From contig CAZHMD010000003.1 in assembly GCA_964533735.1 (NCBI GenBank), positions 1 to 64,000 of the forward strand: a stretch of 64,000 nt of DNA, given 5' to 3'. A program made the position numbers and the translations under genes. The notes under the pieces were generated by a model, which saw only the letters and a program-made list of their open reading frames with translations, did not search any database and was not told the DNA's origin. Positions 8,311 through 17,289 of this stretch are shown here, piece after piece. Source of the DNA: UBA6107 sp964533735. GTDB taxonomy: Bacteria > Chloroflexota > Anaerolineae > Anaerolineales > Anaerolineaceae. The stretch's first letter is position 1. Each line of letters starts with the position of its first letter.

Positions 8311-11300
8311 TCATTCATCATACGGCAACTTTGGTTCACGTAAGACGCGGGCAAAGTTCGGTTCATACCAATCCCTCGTTTGGTCCGTTACGACCCGGTA
8401 ATCAAGACCGAGGGTGGAGAAGTGCTTTGTGGCCGCATCGATCTTGCGACCCTCATTCGAGAATCTCAACAAGCTCGTGTCTTCACGTCCCTTAGTTTCG
8501 CGGATTAATTTGAGTACAACTCTTCCTTCAGCGTCAAAGCGCAGGATACCCCAATCTGGATTGTAGTTTCCGATCACTTTGGGTAGGTTAATCTTATAGC
8601 TCGGGGGAAATTTGAAGTAACCGATCACTTTTGGATCATTCCCCGCCAGGTAATTTTCGACGAATTTGCGCTCAACATCCGAGTCAACCTGGACTAGATC
8701 GTATATGCCAGCATCACCTGCCTCCACCAGTTCTTTCTGCGGGAAATTCTTGACTGGCGGGAACATCTCATCAATCTCGTAATTCGCGAATTCTCCCGGG
8801 TTGGAAGCAAACTCGAGGTGTTCAACAATGTGATCTGCAAAGACTTCTTTAAGGCTACTGATAAAAAGGTTGGAAAATCCTTCTGGATTCTTGAGGAAGA
8901 ACTCCTTGTAATCTACAGTAATTCCTTTGAAGATCTGGTTGATCGTCGTGCGTGTAAGACCAGTTTCTTTGGCCACGCGGTCAATCAAGTTGAAGATCGG
9001 ATGCTTTACTGTGTTGGTTTCTTCGGTACGCCGCATCGGTTTCTGCCCGGTCTCGCTTTCAAAGGTTGTTTCTTCGCCTTTATGCAGACGGATATCATTC
9101 TCGAAAACCACGGAAGAGTAATCACCAGATTCTTCAATTTCGATGATGCGATAGCCCCTCAGCCGATTGTCTTTTCTGAGGGAGGCTAAATCGTCATTGT
9201 CCCGTACCGGGAAAGTAAACTCGGTTGGGAATGTCTCTCCATCAGTGGTTTCTGTCTTGATCCGCAAGAGTGCTGTTCCACTGCGGACATCTTCAAGCTT
9301 GATTGTGAACCGGGTGATCACGAAACTGCCGGTCTCGATCACGATCTCGGGTTTGAGTTCCCGTTTATCGATTTTCTGAATTTTGGTAATACATTCCTGG
9401 ATCAAAGAATTTGTATCCACATGAATCTTGTATTTTGACTTGCGGGTGAGCTGTCGCCAAAACTCACGAAAATATTGGTCATCGAAAATGCGCTGATTTC
9501 GCTTTGCAGTGCAATTATCGGCGCGAGTAACCTTGGGCGGGAGTTTGTCGTAGCCGGCTTCGCGGTACTCGTTCTGCAGATTCGCCGCGTATGCTTCGTA
9601 ACTCTCATTGGCCACCACGGTGAGGATGTTGATCGTTTCATCCATGATCCGCTCCCCGTTCTGGTCCACTGGTAGGCGCAGACCGCGGCCAATTTCCTGG
9701 CGTTTTTTCATCTCGGAGACGGTCTGGTTGAGGGTGCAGATCTGGAAGACGTTGGGATTATCCCATCCTTCTTTGAGAGCGGAATGTGCGAAGATGAAAC
9801 TGACCGGCTCGTCAAATGTAAGCAAACGTTCCTTTTCGCGCATGATGAGCTGGAAGGCTTCTTTTTCCGCCTGGCGTTCGGTATCATTGCGGCCTTCGGT
9901 ATCCAGGGCTTGTCCTTCGCTCTGCCCTTTGACAGGCTTGGAACGGGCGAAGTAGCCTTTACGCACTTCACTGACCTGCCATTGCGCGAAATACGGGTAG
10001 CGCTGCTTGATATTCTCAAAGGCTTCGTCGAAGATGACCTTGATCAGACCGTCGGCATTGATGTAATTTGCCACCCGGTCGATGAAGAAGAGGGAAAGAA
10101 CCTTGATCCCCTTGTCGTAAAGGTCGCGCTGCACGCGCATGTGACGCTCGATCGTGCGTTCGATCTGGATGCGGAAGATCTCGCGTTTAGAGGCGCCGAA
10201 AACGTCCTGGTCGGTGATGCGATCATGTCCGTCGAAATCGACGAAGGTGTCCCTGGCTTTGGCGCTGATCTCGGTGACGCGGTAGCCGTGTTGGTGATCG
10301 GGCAGACGGGTCTTGTAAAAAAGGTTTTCCCCATTCTTGAGCTCCACCTCAACCGGACGGACCTGGCCGTTGATCATGGCAGTGGTCTGAACGATGGCGC
10401 GTAAAGGACTCGTTTTCACTTCACGCAGGATGACGGTGCCCGCGTCGAGGTTGTGCTGCTCAAAGACGCCATCCACCTGGATGCGCTTGACGAGACCTCT
10501 CTGGTAGGCGTCAAAAGGGGTAAGTCGATTAACAAGATTGAAGATCTCTTTGTGGGTGGCACTGTAACGCAGGGCAAAGAGGGGATGAAGTGTGGCAAGC
10601 GCGGCCTTTGAAAGATCGCTGCCCATGTTTTGCGGTTCGTCGAGGATGAGGATCGGCCGTGTTTCCTGGATGTACTGGTAGGGTTTGCGTTCTCCGGGGA
10701 GCTGTTCGGAGGTACGGTAGAGGGTGTTGGAATTGCGCCCTCTGGCGGTGTTGAAACTCTGCATCGTCATCACCATGATCTCGACGAAGGAGGAAGTGGC
10801 GAAGGAGCGCAAGGTGCTCAGTTTGCCTCCGTCATAGCGGATGAGGTTGACGGTTTCGTTGCTGTAAAGCGAGGAGAAATGGCGCTTCATCACCTCGAAA
10901 CTCTTGGTCACGCCTTCGAAAATGGCGATGCTCGGCACCACGATGATGAACTTGCGGAAGCCGTACTGCTTGCGCAGCTCGTAGATCGTGCGCAGGTAAA
11001 CGTAAGTCTTGCCGGTGCCAGTTTCCATCTCAACGGTAAAGCTCGGGTAGCGCCAGTTTTCGTAACCTGCTCCTTCGAGTACGGTAACGTCATCCACAGC
11101 CAGGTCGGGAGCCGGATCGATGCCGCTTTGCTTCTGCACGGCCTGGACATTGCCAAGAAGCCAGTACTCGCTCAACATCTCCCCTTCCGGCAAATTGGGG
11201 ACGGTACCGTCGCCGAGGGTGAAAGCCGAATCCTGACGTGGCAGCTCCTGGAAAACATCCACCACCGACTGGATGGCGGCGCGTTGGAAATCGAGGTTGT

Positions 11301-11331
11301 GATCGAACTTCAGTTCAAGTTTGGTTTTCAT
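8311..11331 (-). CDS. res: Type III restriction enzyme, Res subunit
   Basis: ATG 11331 (GAGG nine bases upstream) is preferred to GTG 11346 and gives 1006 residues, normal for the family. It is an SF2 helicase-nuclease: Walker A METGTGKTYV near 100, DEPQ Walker B near 230, motif VI EIGRGLRLP near 565, and a C-terminal PD-(D/E)XK-like site NPDWGIL...IRETKG near 925-950. Type III Res cleaves DNA when two head-to-head unmodified sites are recognised together with Mod. It lies 15 nt downstream of mod in one transcription unit. It is GC-richer than the OLD, HEPN and TIR genes upstream. Confidence 0.92.
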   Translation of the reverse strand: MKTKLELKFDHNLDFQRAAIQSVVDVFQELPRQDSAFTLGDGTVPNLPEGEMLSEYWLLGNVQAVQKQSGIDPAPDLAVDDVTVLEGAGYENWRYPSFTVEMETGTGKTYVYLRTIYELRKQYGFRKFIIVVPSIAIFEGVTKSFEVMKRHFSSLYSNETVNLIRYDGGKLSTLRSFATSSFVEIMVMTMQSFNTARGRNSNTLYRTSEQLPGERKPYQYIQETRPILILDEPQNMGSDLSKAALATLHPLFALRYSATHKEIFNLVNRLTPFDAYQRGLVKRIQVDGVFEQHNLDAGTVILREVKTSPLRAIVQTTAMINGQVRPVEVELKNGENLFYKTRLPDHQHGYRVTEISAKARDTFVDFDGHDRITDQDVFGASKREIFRIQIERTIERHMRVQRDLYDKGIKVLSLFFIDRVANYINADGLIKVIFDEAFENIKQRYPYFAQWQVSEVRKGYFARSKPVKGQSEGQALDTEGRNDTERQAEKEAFQLIMREKERLLTFDEPVSFIFAHSALKEGWDNPNVFQICTLNQTVSEMKKRQEIGRGLRLPVDQNGERIMDETINILTVVANESYEAYAANLQNEYREAGYDKLPPKVTRADNCTAKRNQRIFDDQYFREFWRQLTRKSKYKIHVDTNSLIQECITKIQKIDKRELKPEIVIETGSFVITRFTIKLEDVRSGTALLRIKTETTDGETFPTEFTFPVRDNDDLASLRKDNRLRGYRIIEIEESGDYSSVVFENDIRLHKGEETTFESETGQKPMRRTEETNTVKHPIFNLIDRVAKETGLTRTTINQIFKGITVDYKEFFLKNPEGFSNLFISSLKEVFADHIVEHLEFASNPGEFANYEIDEMFPPVKNFPQKELVEAGDAGIYDLVQVDSDVERKFVENYLAGNDPKVIGYFKFPPSYKINLPKVIGNYNPDWGILRFDAEGRVVLKLIRETKGREDTSLLRFSNEGRKIDAATKHFSTLGLDYRVVTDQTRDWYEPNFARVLREPKLPYDE

Positions 11332-11346
11332 CAATTCCAACCTCAC

Positions 11347-13230
11347 TTAGATCACATGAATGTTGAATTTGTCTTGAACGCGGGCTTTGAGTTCGTCACT
11401 CAAAGCGCTGTCGAGGCAGACGAAGATGTCCTCTTTTTCCATCGTAAGGAGATCAATCGTTACCGGTTGGACGGTCTCGTCGAGGCAGACAAAGAGGTCG
11501 TGAGCGCAGAAATCGGGCGCGCTCACCCGGTATACCTGGTTCTTGAGATGGTCCTCAATGTAGGCGACTTTGCTCGTGAGCGGGAAGCCTTCAAGCAGGA
11601 GGATCTCGCTCAACAGGTCTTCTTTCTTCCAACCTCGGATAAGTGGGTCGCTCAGATTGTCAAAAAGTGGGGTTAAAGTCTCAGTGCTTTCTTCCTGCAG
11701 CGGTTTCCATAGTTTGTAATTAGAGCGTGAGTACTTGAAAATCTTGAAGCCGAGATCAAGTAAAGGTTGTTCGTTTTTGAGTAGAGGAGTTTTTAAAGTT
11801 GCATTAATAATTTCAGTCTCGACTTTTTTAATAACTCTGCGAATTCGCTCTTTTCCAATTTCTGCAATATTTAAAAACGAATTGTTTTCAGTCTTTTCTG
11901 GAATTTGAACTAAAACAAATCGAAGGTTAATTCCCTTATTCATATTGGATTCGATTACAGCTTGTGCAGTTGTAGCTGAGCCACTGAAAAAGTCTAAAAC
12001 AATACTTTCGTTATCATCCATTGAAATCAAGCCTAACATCCTACTAACCAGTGATGGTGGCTTGGGGAAATCGAATACTTTTTCGCCAAAAAGAGATGCT
12101 AATTCATTGCTTCCAGAATCAGTAGTTCCTGTCTCTTCATAACTCCAGAAATTTGTCGGAACCATTCCTCCTTCCATATCACTAAGGAACACCTTTAATC
12201 GGGGATAGATGTTTTCGCCTTTAGATCCCCAATAAAGTCGATTTTCAGAAGCATGTTGCTCGTAAATCGCTTTTGAGTATTTCCAAGCATTTGTCGGGTG
12301 GGAAATGTTCTTTCCTGTAACAGGATTGTTTATTTCATAGACTAAGTTTGGGCGGTCTGCTTTAAGTGCAGGGTTTACGTATGAAACACTTGTCCAATCT
12401 CCTCTTGGATCATTGTCAGGATTACTATAAATTGAATCTGCTTTTTGGTTTCTGGGTTCCTTTATAGATACTAATGACGAACTTTTACGGAAAAGTAAGA
12501 TGTATTCTGTAACGGAACCAAATAGTTTTGCATTATTACTCCGGGTGTATCTTTTTTCCCAAATAATGCAGGTTATGAAATTTTCTTCACCGAAAATTTC
12601 ATTCATCATTTGGCGAAGATTATGAATTTCGTTATCATCGATACTTATAAAAATCACTCCATCCTCGCGCAGCAATTGGCGCGCCAGGACAAGGCGCGGG
12701 TACATCATATTGAGCCATTTACTGTGAAAGCGCCCGTCTGCGCGGGTGTTGGTAGTTAGCAGTTCACCGCTCTCGCCTTTGGCACCGGTGTAATCCAGGT
12801 AAGCTTCCAGCGGGTCGGTGAAATTGTCGTTGTAGATAAAATCGTTGCCGGTGTTGTAAGGCGGGTCGATGTAGATCATCTTGATCTTGCCGGCGTAGCT
12901 TTTCTGAAGCAGCTTGAGCACTTCCAGGTTGTCGCCTTCGATGAAGAGGTTTTCGGTGGTGTCCTCGTTCACGCCTTCTCCGGGTGCTGGTACAAGCGTC
13001 GCCCGGCTGGGGGTTGCAGCGCGTTTGCGTGCCTCACGCTTGCCCGGCCAGTTGAGACCAAAGTATTCATCGCGGCCTTCGTCTTCCAGATTGTCACCCA
13101 GCACCTCGCGTAGGGTGTCCCAGTTGACCTTGCCGTCGACAAAGGCTTCAGGCATGGCTTGTTCGAGTGCTTTAAGGCGGTCCTCAAGATAAGGGTAGTT
13201 GTTTTCAGGGGTGAGCTTGGTGATGGGCAT
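11347..13230 (-). CDS. mod: Type III DNA methyltransferase, Mod subunit
   Basis: The protein has 627 residues. DPPYNTGNDF at 122-131 is the catalytic motif IV and FFSGSATT near 415 is motif I, in the beta-class order (IV before I) typical of Mod N6-adenine enzymes. The central part between them carries the target-recognition region. The start at 13230 is one base after the upstream HEPN gene, so the genes are co-transcribed. By eye, the 5' third (12,660-13,230) and the last 350 bases are GC-rich, whereas about 11,690-12,650 is AT-rich, which suggests that the recognition and motif I region was exchanged. Confidence 0.92.
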   Translation of the reverse strand: MPITKLTPENNYPYLEDRLKALEQAMPEAFVDGKVNWDTLREVLGDNLEDEGRDEYFGLNWPGKREARKRAATPSRATLVPAPGEGVNEDTTENLFIEGDNLEVLKLLQKSYAGKIKMIYIDPPYNTGNDFIYNDNFTDPLEAYLDYTGAKGESGELLTTNTRADGRFHSKWLNMMYPRLVLARQLLREDGVIFISIDDNEIHNLRQMMNEIFGEENFITCIIWEKRYTRSNNAKLFGSVTEYILLFRKSSSLVSIKEPRNQKADSIYSNPDNDPRGDWTSVSYVNPALKADRPNLVYEINNPVTGKNISHPTNAWKYSKAIYEQHASENRLYWGSKGENIYPRLKVFLSDMEGGMVPTNFWSYEETGTTDSGSNELASLFGEKVFDFPKPPSLVSRMLGLISMDDNESIVLDFFSGSATTAQAVIESNMNKGINLRFVLVQIPEKTENNSFLNIAEIGKERIRRVIKKVETEIINATLKTPLLKNEQPLLDLGFKIFKYSRSNYKLWKPLQEESTETLTPLFDNLSDPLIRGWKKEDLLSEILLLEGFPLTSKVAYIEDHLKNQVYRVSAPDFCAHDLFVCLDETVQPVTIDLLTMEKEDIFVCLDSALSDELKARVQDKFNIHVI

Positions 13231-13231
13231 A

Positions 13232-13750
13232 TTAAAACCTTTCGGAAATATTGCTTAAGAAATGAAAAATGGTTTTCATGACAAAATGTGCTTCAACTTC
13301 AAGAAGAAAATATGGTGATTTGGACTCGGTAATAGCTATGAATTCAATAGTATCTTCATCTCCAGGATTTCGGAAGTGTAAAATTCTATTTCGAAATTCC
13401 CGCACTTTTTCTAGATGATCATATTCATTTTTATTAATCCAACCTTTACTCAATGATTCTTTCATAAGACTTGAAATACTTGCACGTTCTAAGTCGTCAC
13501 AACCAGTTGCATAATGGATACTTGCCATTGTATGTTCGAGGAATGATAATCCTAAAGTAACTGTAGCTAGGTACTGTTCATAGACAAAACAATATCTCGC
13601 TTCTTCAAAAAGAGACTTCGTTACGAAACCTCCATGAAAGATCCAGAAGTCATTTGATGGAGTCTGGTCAACTAGCCAAAGAAGGCGTTTAATTCGATCT
13701 TTCTGGTTCAGAGAATCTTCTCGGAGGATCCATTCTTCAGCGTTCATCAT
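13232..13750 (-). CDS. HEPN-like alpha-helical protein, 172 residues
   Basis: The start ATG 13750 overlaps the OLD stop by one base (TAATG), so translation is coupled. The protein is largely helical and contains REFRNRILHFR at 117-127; R120-N-R-I-L-H125 fits the R-x4-6-H signature of HEPN domains, and the preceding helices (FLEHTMASIHYATG, then EYDHLEKV) fit that fold. Many HEPN proteins are RNases in toxin-antitoxin, abortive-infection and CRISPR systems; others are inactive. It sits between an OLD nuclease and type III Mod. The domain call is a motif-level inference. AT-rich, like the OLD gene. Confidence 0.5.
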   Translation of the reverse strand: MMNAEEWILREDSLNQKDRIKRLLWLVDQTPSNDFWIFHGGFVTKSLFEEARYCFVYEQYLATVTLGLSFLEHTMASIHYATGCDDLERASISSLMKESLSKGWINKNEYDHLEKVREFRNRILHFRNPGDEDTIEFIAITESKSPYFLLEVEAHFVMKTIFHFLSNISERF

Positions 13751-15573
13751 TAAGAGTAAATTTCAGTAAGCAATTGAACCATATTTTCAGGGATATCTTT
13801 TTCGTCAAGGAATTGAAAATGCTTTAATGCAGCAAGCCCTTTTCCTAATTTACTTCCTTGATTTCTTGAAATCGAGTAACTACCCTCGAAATCAGGGGAG
13901 AGCATAATTGAATAACCAAATTTCTTGTCAATAGCTTTCTCAATTACTTTATTGAATTCATAAGCATATCTATCGGATTTCTCTTTTTCAGGGTCATCAT
14001 ATTCTGGTTTCATTGGATCTTCATCAAAAATTGCAGTATGTGGTATTTCGAAATTCTTCAACAACGCAATATATAGCGGCAAGTTAAATTTTGACCCACA
14101 ATCGATGATAGAAACATCCGGTTTATAAAGGCCTAACCTTTCTGACAAATAAGGAAATACGACTTTTTCACTCTCTCCTTCTACAAGAATCACTTTCCGT
14201 GCAAAAAACATGTCTCCGTTATCTGGATTAATGTAGTGAATTAACTTATAGTGTTGTTTTTCTTCGGATTCGGGATCAAAAATATCACTACAGCATTGAT
14301 TCCTACTAGTTCCATTTTCCTTATTGGATTTGCGAATTACTGCCAAGTGTTTGTAATCATCCATCCGCACAAAATGAGAAGAATGGGTGGATAGAATGAC
14401 CTGAGAGTTTTCGTCTTCAGAAATCTTTTTTAATGCATTATAGAATTCTCTTTGTTTGTGAGGGTGGAGATATAATTCAGCCTCTTCAATCGCATATATC
14501 TGACTCTCAGAACTAGCTCTTGCTGTGACTTCGCTATCACTTGATTTATTATGATTTGCAATCACTTTCAATAAACTAAAGATTATTGCTCGTTGAAGGC
14601 CATTTCCCTTTGATTCAGCACCTGTTATAACACCATCATCAACATTCAATGCTGTGCCTAATTCAAAGAGTTTTGTTATATTGGGAGGTGTAACGTCGAT
14701 AGAAGTACTGACTCCCCAGCTTGAAAGTTCATCAGATAATTCAGCCTCTAGTTTTCCGATAGGAGACGTAACAGCATTTTTATCGTTAAGTCTCTCAATC
14801 GATGCTTCAACTTCTGCAACCAGCTTTTGAAAATCAGCATCATTTTTTGCCATTGCATCAATGACGGTCAAAAGTAATTTACCAAGTAATGTTTTCGAAT
14901 TGACTTTTGTTTCATCAGAAAGCTCTCTGATAGCAGGGATAAAAATAATCTCGGGTAAAGTACCAGAAGCAACACTCTGGCGGCCAAGCAGGGGAGATTC
15001 TTCGTATTTTCCAAAATATTTAATCTCTGCCTGATGCTCTGCAATATATTGCGTCTGAAAATCAGTTAAAGCTTCCTTTGTGAATCTCCCTTCAATGGAA
15101 AGAAGAGGAACTAATTCTATACTTGTAGCAACTTCTATTTCTCTTTTTTCTTTTGAGCTCAAGCGTTCGAATGCATTTTCTTGTAAATACCATTTATCTG
15201 GTTCTTCGATCCAACCGTTATAAACCAGAGACAAACATGAAAGTTTATTGCCCCCAACCTTAGTAATATGACAAGCCCTTTTAATAATAATTGTCCCGTC
15301 ATGTAATAAATATTTCCTAAAAGTATTTTTTTCTTGTGCACTGAGAGAATCAAATTTAATAATTACTGATACATCTGTTTCTTGTCCTTCAAAAAAAGAA
15401 AATACATCTTCTGGAGTTATTTTCACCGAACCGTCAAAGAAGAAAAGAAGAGCTCGAAGGATGTTTGACTTCCCCGAATTATTCGCGCCAATTAAAACTA
15501 AAAAATTCGAAAAATCGAACTCCAATTTCTTGATACTTCGAAAATTCTCTATCAGTATGTGCCTAATCTTCAT
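13750..15573 (-). CDS. OLD-family ATPase/TOPRIM endonuclease
   Basis: The protein has 607 residues. The N-terminus is an SMC/RecF-like ATPase with Walker A GANNSGKS at 29-36, a signature region near 340 (GAESKGNGLQRAI), Walker B YAIEEAELYLHP near 365 and the H-loop STHSSHFV near 395. The C-terminal TOPRIM domain has ILVEGESEKV near 462, IIDCG near 490 and IFDEDP near 514. OLD proteins are DNA nucleases in phage defence; GajA of Gabija is one. Here the next gene is HEPN-like, and the UvrD-like helicase is two genes upstream, beyond the TIR and nuclease genes, so it is not a standard Gabija pair. An 85-nt AT-rich gap separates it from the TIR-like gene. Confidence 0.88.
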   Translation of the reverse strand: MKIRHILIENFRSIKKLEFDFSNFLVLIGANNSGKSNILRALLFFFDGSVKITPEDVFSFFEGQETDVSVIIKFDSLSAQEKNTFRKYLLHDGTIIIKRACHITKVGGNKLSCLSLVYNGWIEEPDKWYLQENAFERLSSKEKREIEVATSIELVPLLSIEGRFTKEALTDFQTQYIAEHQAEIKYFGKYEESPLLGRQSVASGTLPEIIFIPAIRELSDETKVNSKTLLGKLLLTVIDAMAKNDADFQKLVAEVEASIERLNDKNAVTSPIGKLEAELSDELSSWGVSTSIDVTPPNITKLFELGTALNVDDGVITGAESKGNGLQRAIIFSLLKVIANHNKSSDSEVTARASSESQIYAIEEAELYLHPHKQREFYNALKKISEDENSQVILSTHSSHFVRMDDYKHLAVIRKSNKENGTSRNQCCSDIFDPESEEKQHYKLIHYINPDNGDMFFARKVILVEGESEKVVFPYLSERLGLYKPDVSIIDCGSKFNLPLYIALLKNFEIPHTAIFDEDPMKPEYDDPEKEKSDRYAYEFNKVIEKAIDKKFGYSIMLSPDFEGSYSISRNQGSKLGKGLAALKHFQFLDEKDIPENMVQLLTEIYS

Positions 15574-15658
15574 ATCGTCTCCTCCCCTTTCTTGGTTTTT
15601 CTATAACATTTTTAGTATATGTGGAAATATCGAATATGATCTTTTGAAAAACATATAA

Positions 15659-16447
15659 TTACACCAGGTTGTTCAAATCTACCTCAAAACCAGCTGCTTT
15701 TATTTCTTTTGCTACTCTAAATTCCCATCCTTCTCTGTAAGGTTCGAAAAGCACACCCTGGAAATCACTTAGCATCTCAAAATCATTCACTTCACGGTGC
15801 AATACCACAACATTTTGGCGACCAAGTCTCCCGATGAAAAAACCAAGTTCAAAGACCACGTTCTGCCTAGGACGTTTGTGCAATATTTCTTCCTCTATTG
15901 ATTTCCCTTCATCATCTGGAGAAAAGAGTACTAAGGCAAAATCTACATCTGAAAAGTCTTCAAATTTTTCAATAATCGTTCTACCTTGATTTGGTTGTTC
16001 TCTCAAAATTATCGGTTCGAACCCAAGTTTAATGATAAATCGAGCAACAGTTTCCACCATTTCATTGTCATGACCATGAACAACGAAAATTCTTTGACCA
16101 TTTTTGTTATCTTTATTTTTTGGTTCAGGCAAGGTCTTACTTGAAGAAAAGGATTGAATTTCTTCAATCATTGTTTCTATTAGATTGCACCACTTTTGTT
16201 TTCCCTCTTCCCATGTTTCACGATCTTCTCTTGAAAAATCTTGACCCGCATACCAAATTAATGGATGGTAATAAAATTCTGTTTCCAATAAATCACTTAA
16301 GTAATGGGAATCATTACCGAACTTATTGCGAATTAGCATTTCTAAGCGCTTTTGTATCTTGTCCTTTTCGGACTTATTGTCATAAGATAGGTTTTCAGTA
16401 TTAACTTTTAACTCATGGAATTTTTCTACTAGCTCGTTATTTTTCAT
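15659..16447 (-). CDS. TIR-like predicted nucleotide-binding protein
   Basis: The open frame begins at 16495, but ATG 16447 overlaps the upstream stop as ATGA and has GAGGAA upstream, giving 262 residues. The C-terminal half matches the TIR-like family Pfam PF10137: IFVVHGHDNEM at 120-130, REQPNQGRTIIEKFE at about 149-163 with a candidate catalytic glutamate near 160, FSPDD near 175, and RPRQNVVFELGFFIGRLGR at 192-210. Related domains act as NAD-degrading effectors in CBASS/Pycsar-type immunity. The N-terminal 100 residues are helical and unassigned. No cyclase gene is visible nearby. The gene is AT-rich and coupled to a GC-rich nuclease gene. Confidence 0.8.
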   Translation of the reverse strand: MKNNELVEKFHELKVNTENLSYDNKSEKDKIQKRLEMLIRNKFGNDSHYLSDLLETEFYYHPLIWYAGQDFSREDRETWEEGKQKWCNLIETMIEEIQSFSSSKTLPEPKNKDNKNGQRIFVVHGHDNEMVETVARFIIKLGFEPIILREQPNQGRTIIEKFEDFSDVDFALVLFSPDDEGKSIEEEILHKRPRQNVVFELGFFIGRLGRQNVVVLHREVNDFEMLSDFQGVLFEPYREGWEFRVAKEIKAAGFEVDLNNLV

Positions 16448-17289
16448 ATCATTTCCTCTATATCCCCCATGGAATCCAATCCGGAAGTACGCCACTCCTC
16501 GAGGGGTTCACCGATCTCAAGGTCAGAGTAATACTGCTCAAAAGCCTGGTCAGCCCGCCCACGCCCCTGGCGCATGTAGACCCGGTAAGCCGCGCAGGAG
16601 AAGCGTGCGTCACAGTTGCGGCAGACATGGGTGCCAAAGCGCACATTGGTGCGGTCCGCGAAAGGCTGCAGGAGTTTCTCCACGGGAGGAGGAGCGAACC
16701 GGTGATCCTCGATCTGGTCCACAACCTCGCCAAAGGATCGAATCGTATCCTTGACTTTGCGAGTGTTAAAGTCAATCTCAACCAGTGGATCCCAACGTTC
16801 TACCGCCCTGGCTAACTGCTCATCGGTGCCGTTCTTAAGCGCGTCCTTCACCTCGTCCGGGAACTCGGTGCAGATCACAGCGGTGCCATCCAGAGGCTGC
16901 TTTTGCAATTCCTTCCAGATGTGGGCGTAGACGTTGAGCTGGTCTTCGTAAAGTTCAATGTGGCTGCGCACGAAATCGGCATCGTGGGTTTTGATATCAT
17001 AAATGATCGTCTTGCCACCTTCGCGTACGATATCCACCACACCCTCGATCCCAAAGACCCGTTCCCTGGGGGATTCATTGCCAGGTAAACTTAGGCGGAT
17101 CTCAGTTTCAGAGACGTTGATGGCAACATCGCGCATCTTCTGCCAGTAATAAAGCACCTGCTGCAAGCCAGCTTGTTTGACCTCCGGCGAGAGGGCAATT
17201 CCGGATTCAAGACGAAGAAGCTCAAAGTTCTGTGCATACGCCTCGCGGACGAAATTCTGCATCTCTTCTTCATTCCAATCAATTGCCAT
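16444..17289 (-). CDS. PD-(D/E)XK nuclease (AddB/Cas4-like), detached domain
   Basis: The start ATG 17289 has AGGAGGG eight bases upstream, and the gene overlaps the helicase by 11 nt. The product has 281 residues. The catalytic site is GVVDIV (D86) followed by IIYDIK (D98, K100), and there are three cysteines C223, C226 and C232 (CRNCDARFSC), as in Fe-S nucleases such as AddB and Cas4. The family normally has an N-terminal cysteine and a histidine motif (CPRQY and G-x2-H). Both are missing here and are found at the C-terminus of the upstream helicase, so this protein looks like the second part of one nuclease domain. It probably assembles with the helicase. GC-rich. Confidence 0.8.
   Translation of the reverse strand: MAIDWNEEEMQNFVREAYAQNFELLRLESGIALSPEVKQAGLQQVLYYWQKMRDVAINVSETEIRLSLPGNESPRERVFGIEGVVDIVREGGKTIIYDIKTHDADFVRSHIELYEDQLNVYAHIWKELQKQPLDGTAVICTEFPDEVKDALKNGTDEQLARAVERWDPLVEIDFNTRKVKDTIRSFGEVVDQIEDHRFAPPPVEKLLQPFADRTNVRFGTHVCRNCDARFSCAAYRVYMRQGRGRADQAFEQYYSDLEIGEPLEEWRTSGLDSMGDIEEMI

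Noticed and set aside
9784..10404. Plus-strand open frame of 206 codons
   Set aside because: It is the complementary strand of the Res gene in a GC-rich part where stop codons are rare.
10630..11676. Plus-strand open frame of 348 codons
   Set aside because: It is antisense to the well-supported type III Res and Mod genes, and its translation has no recognisable domain.
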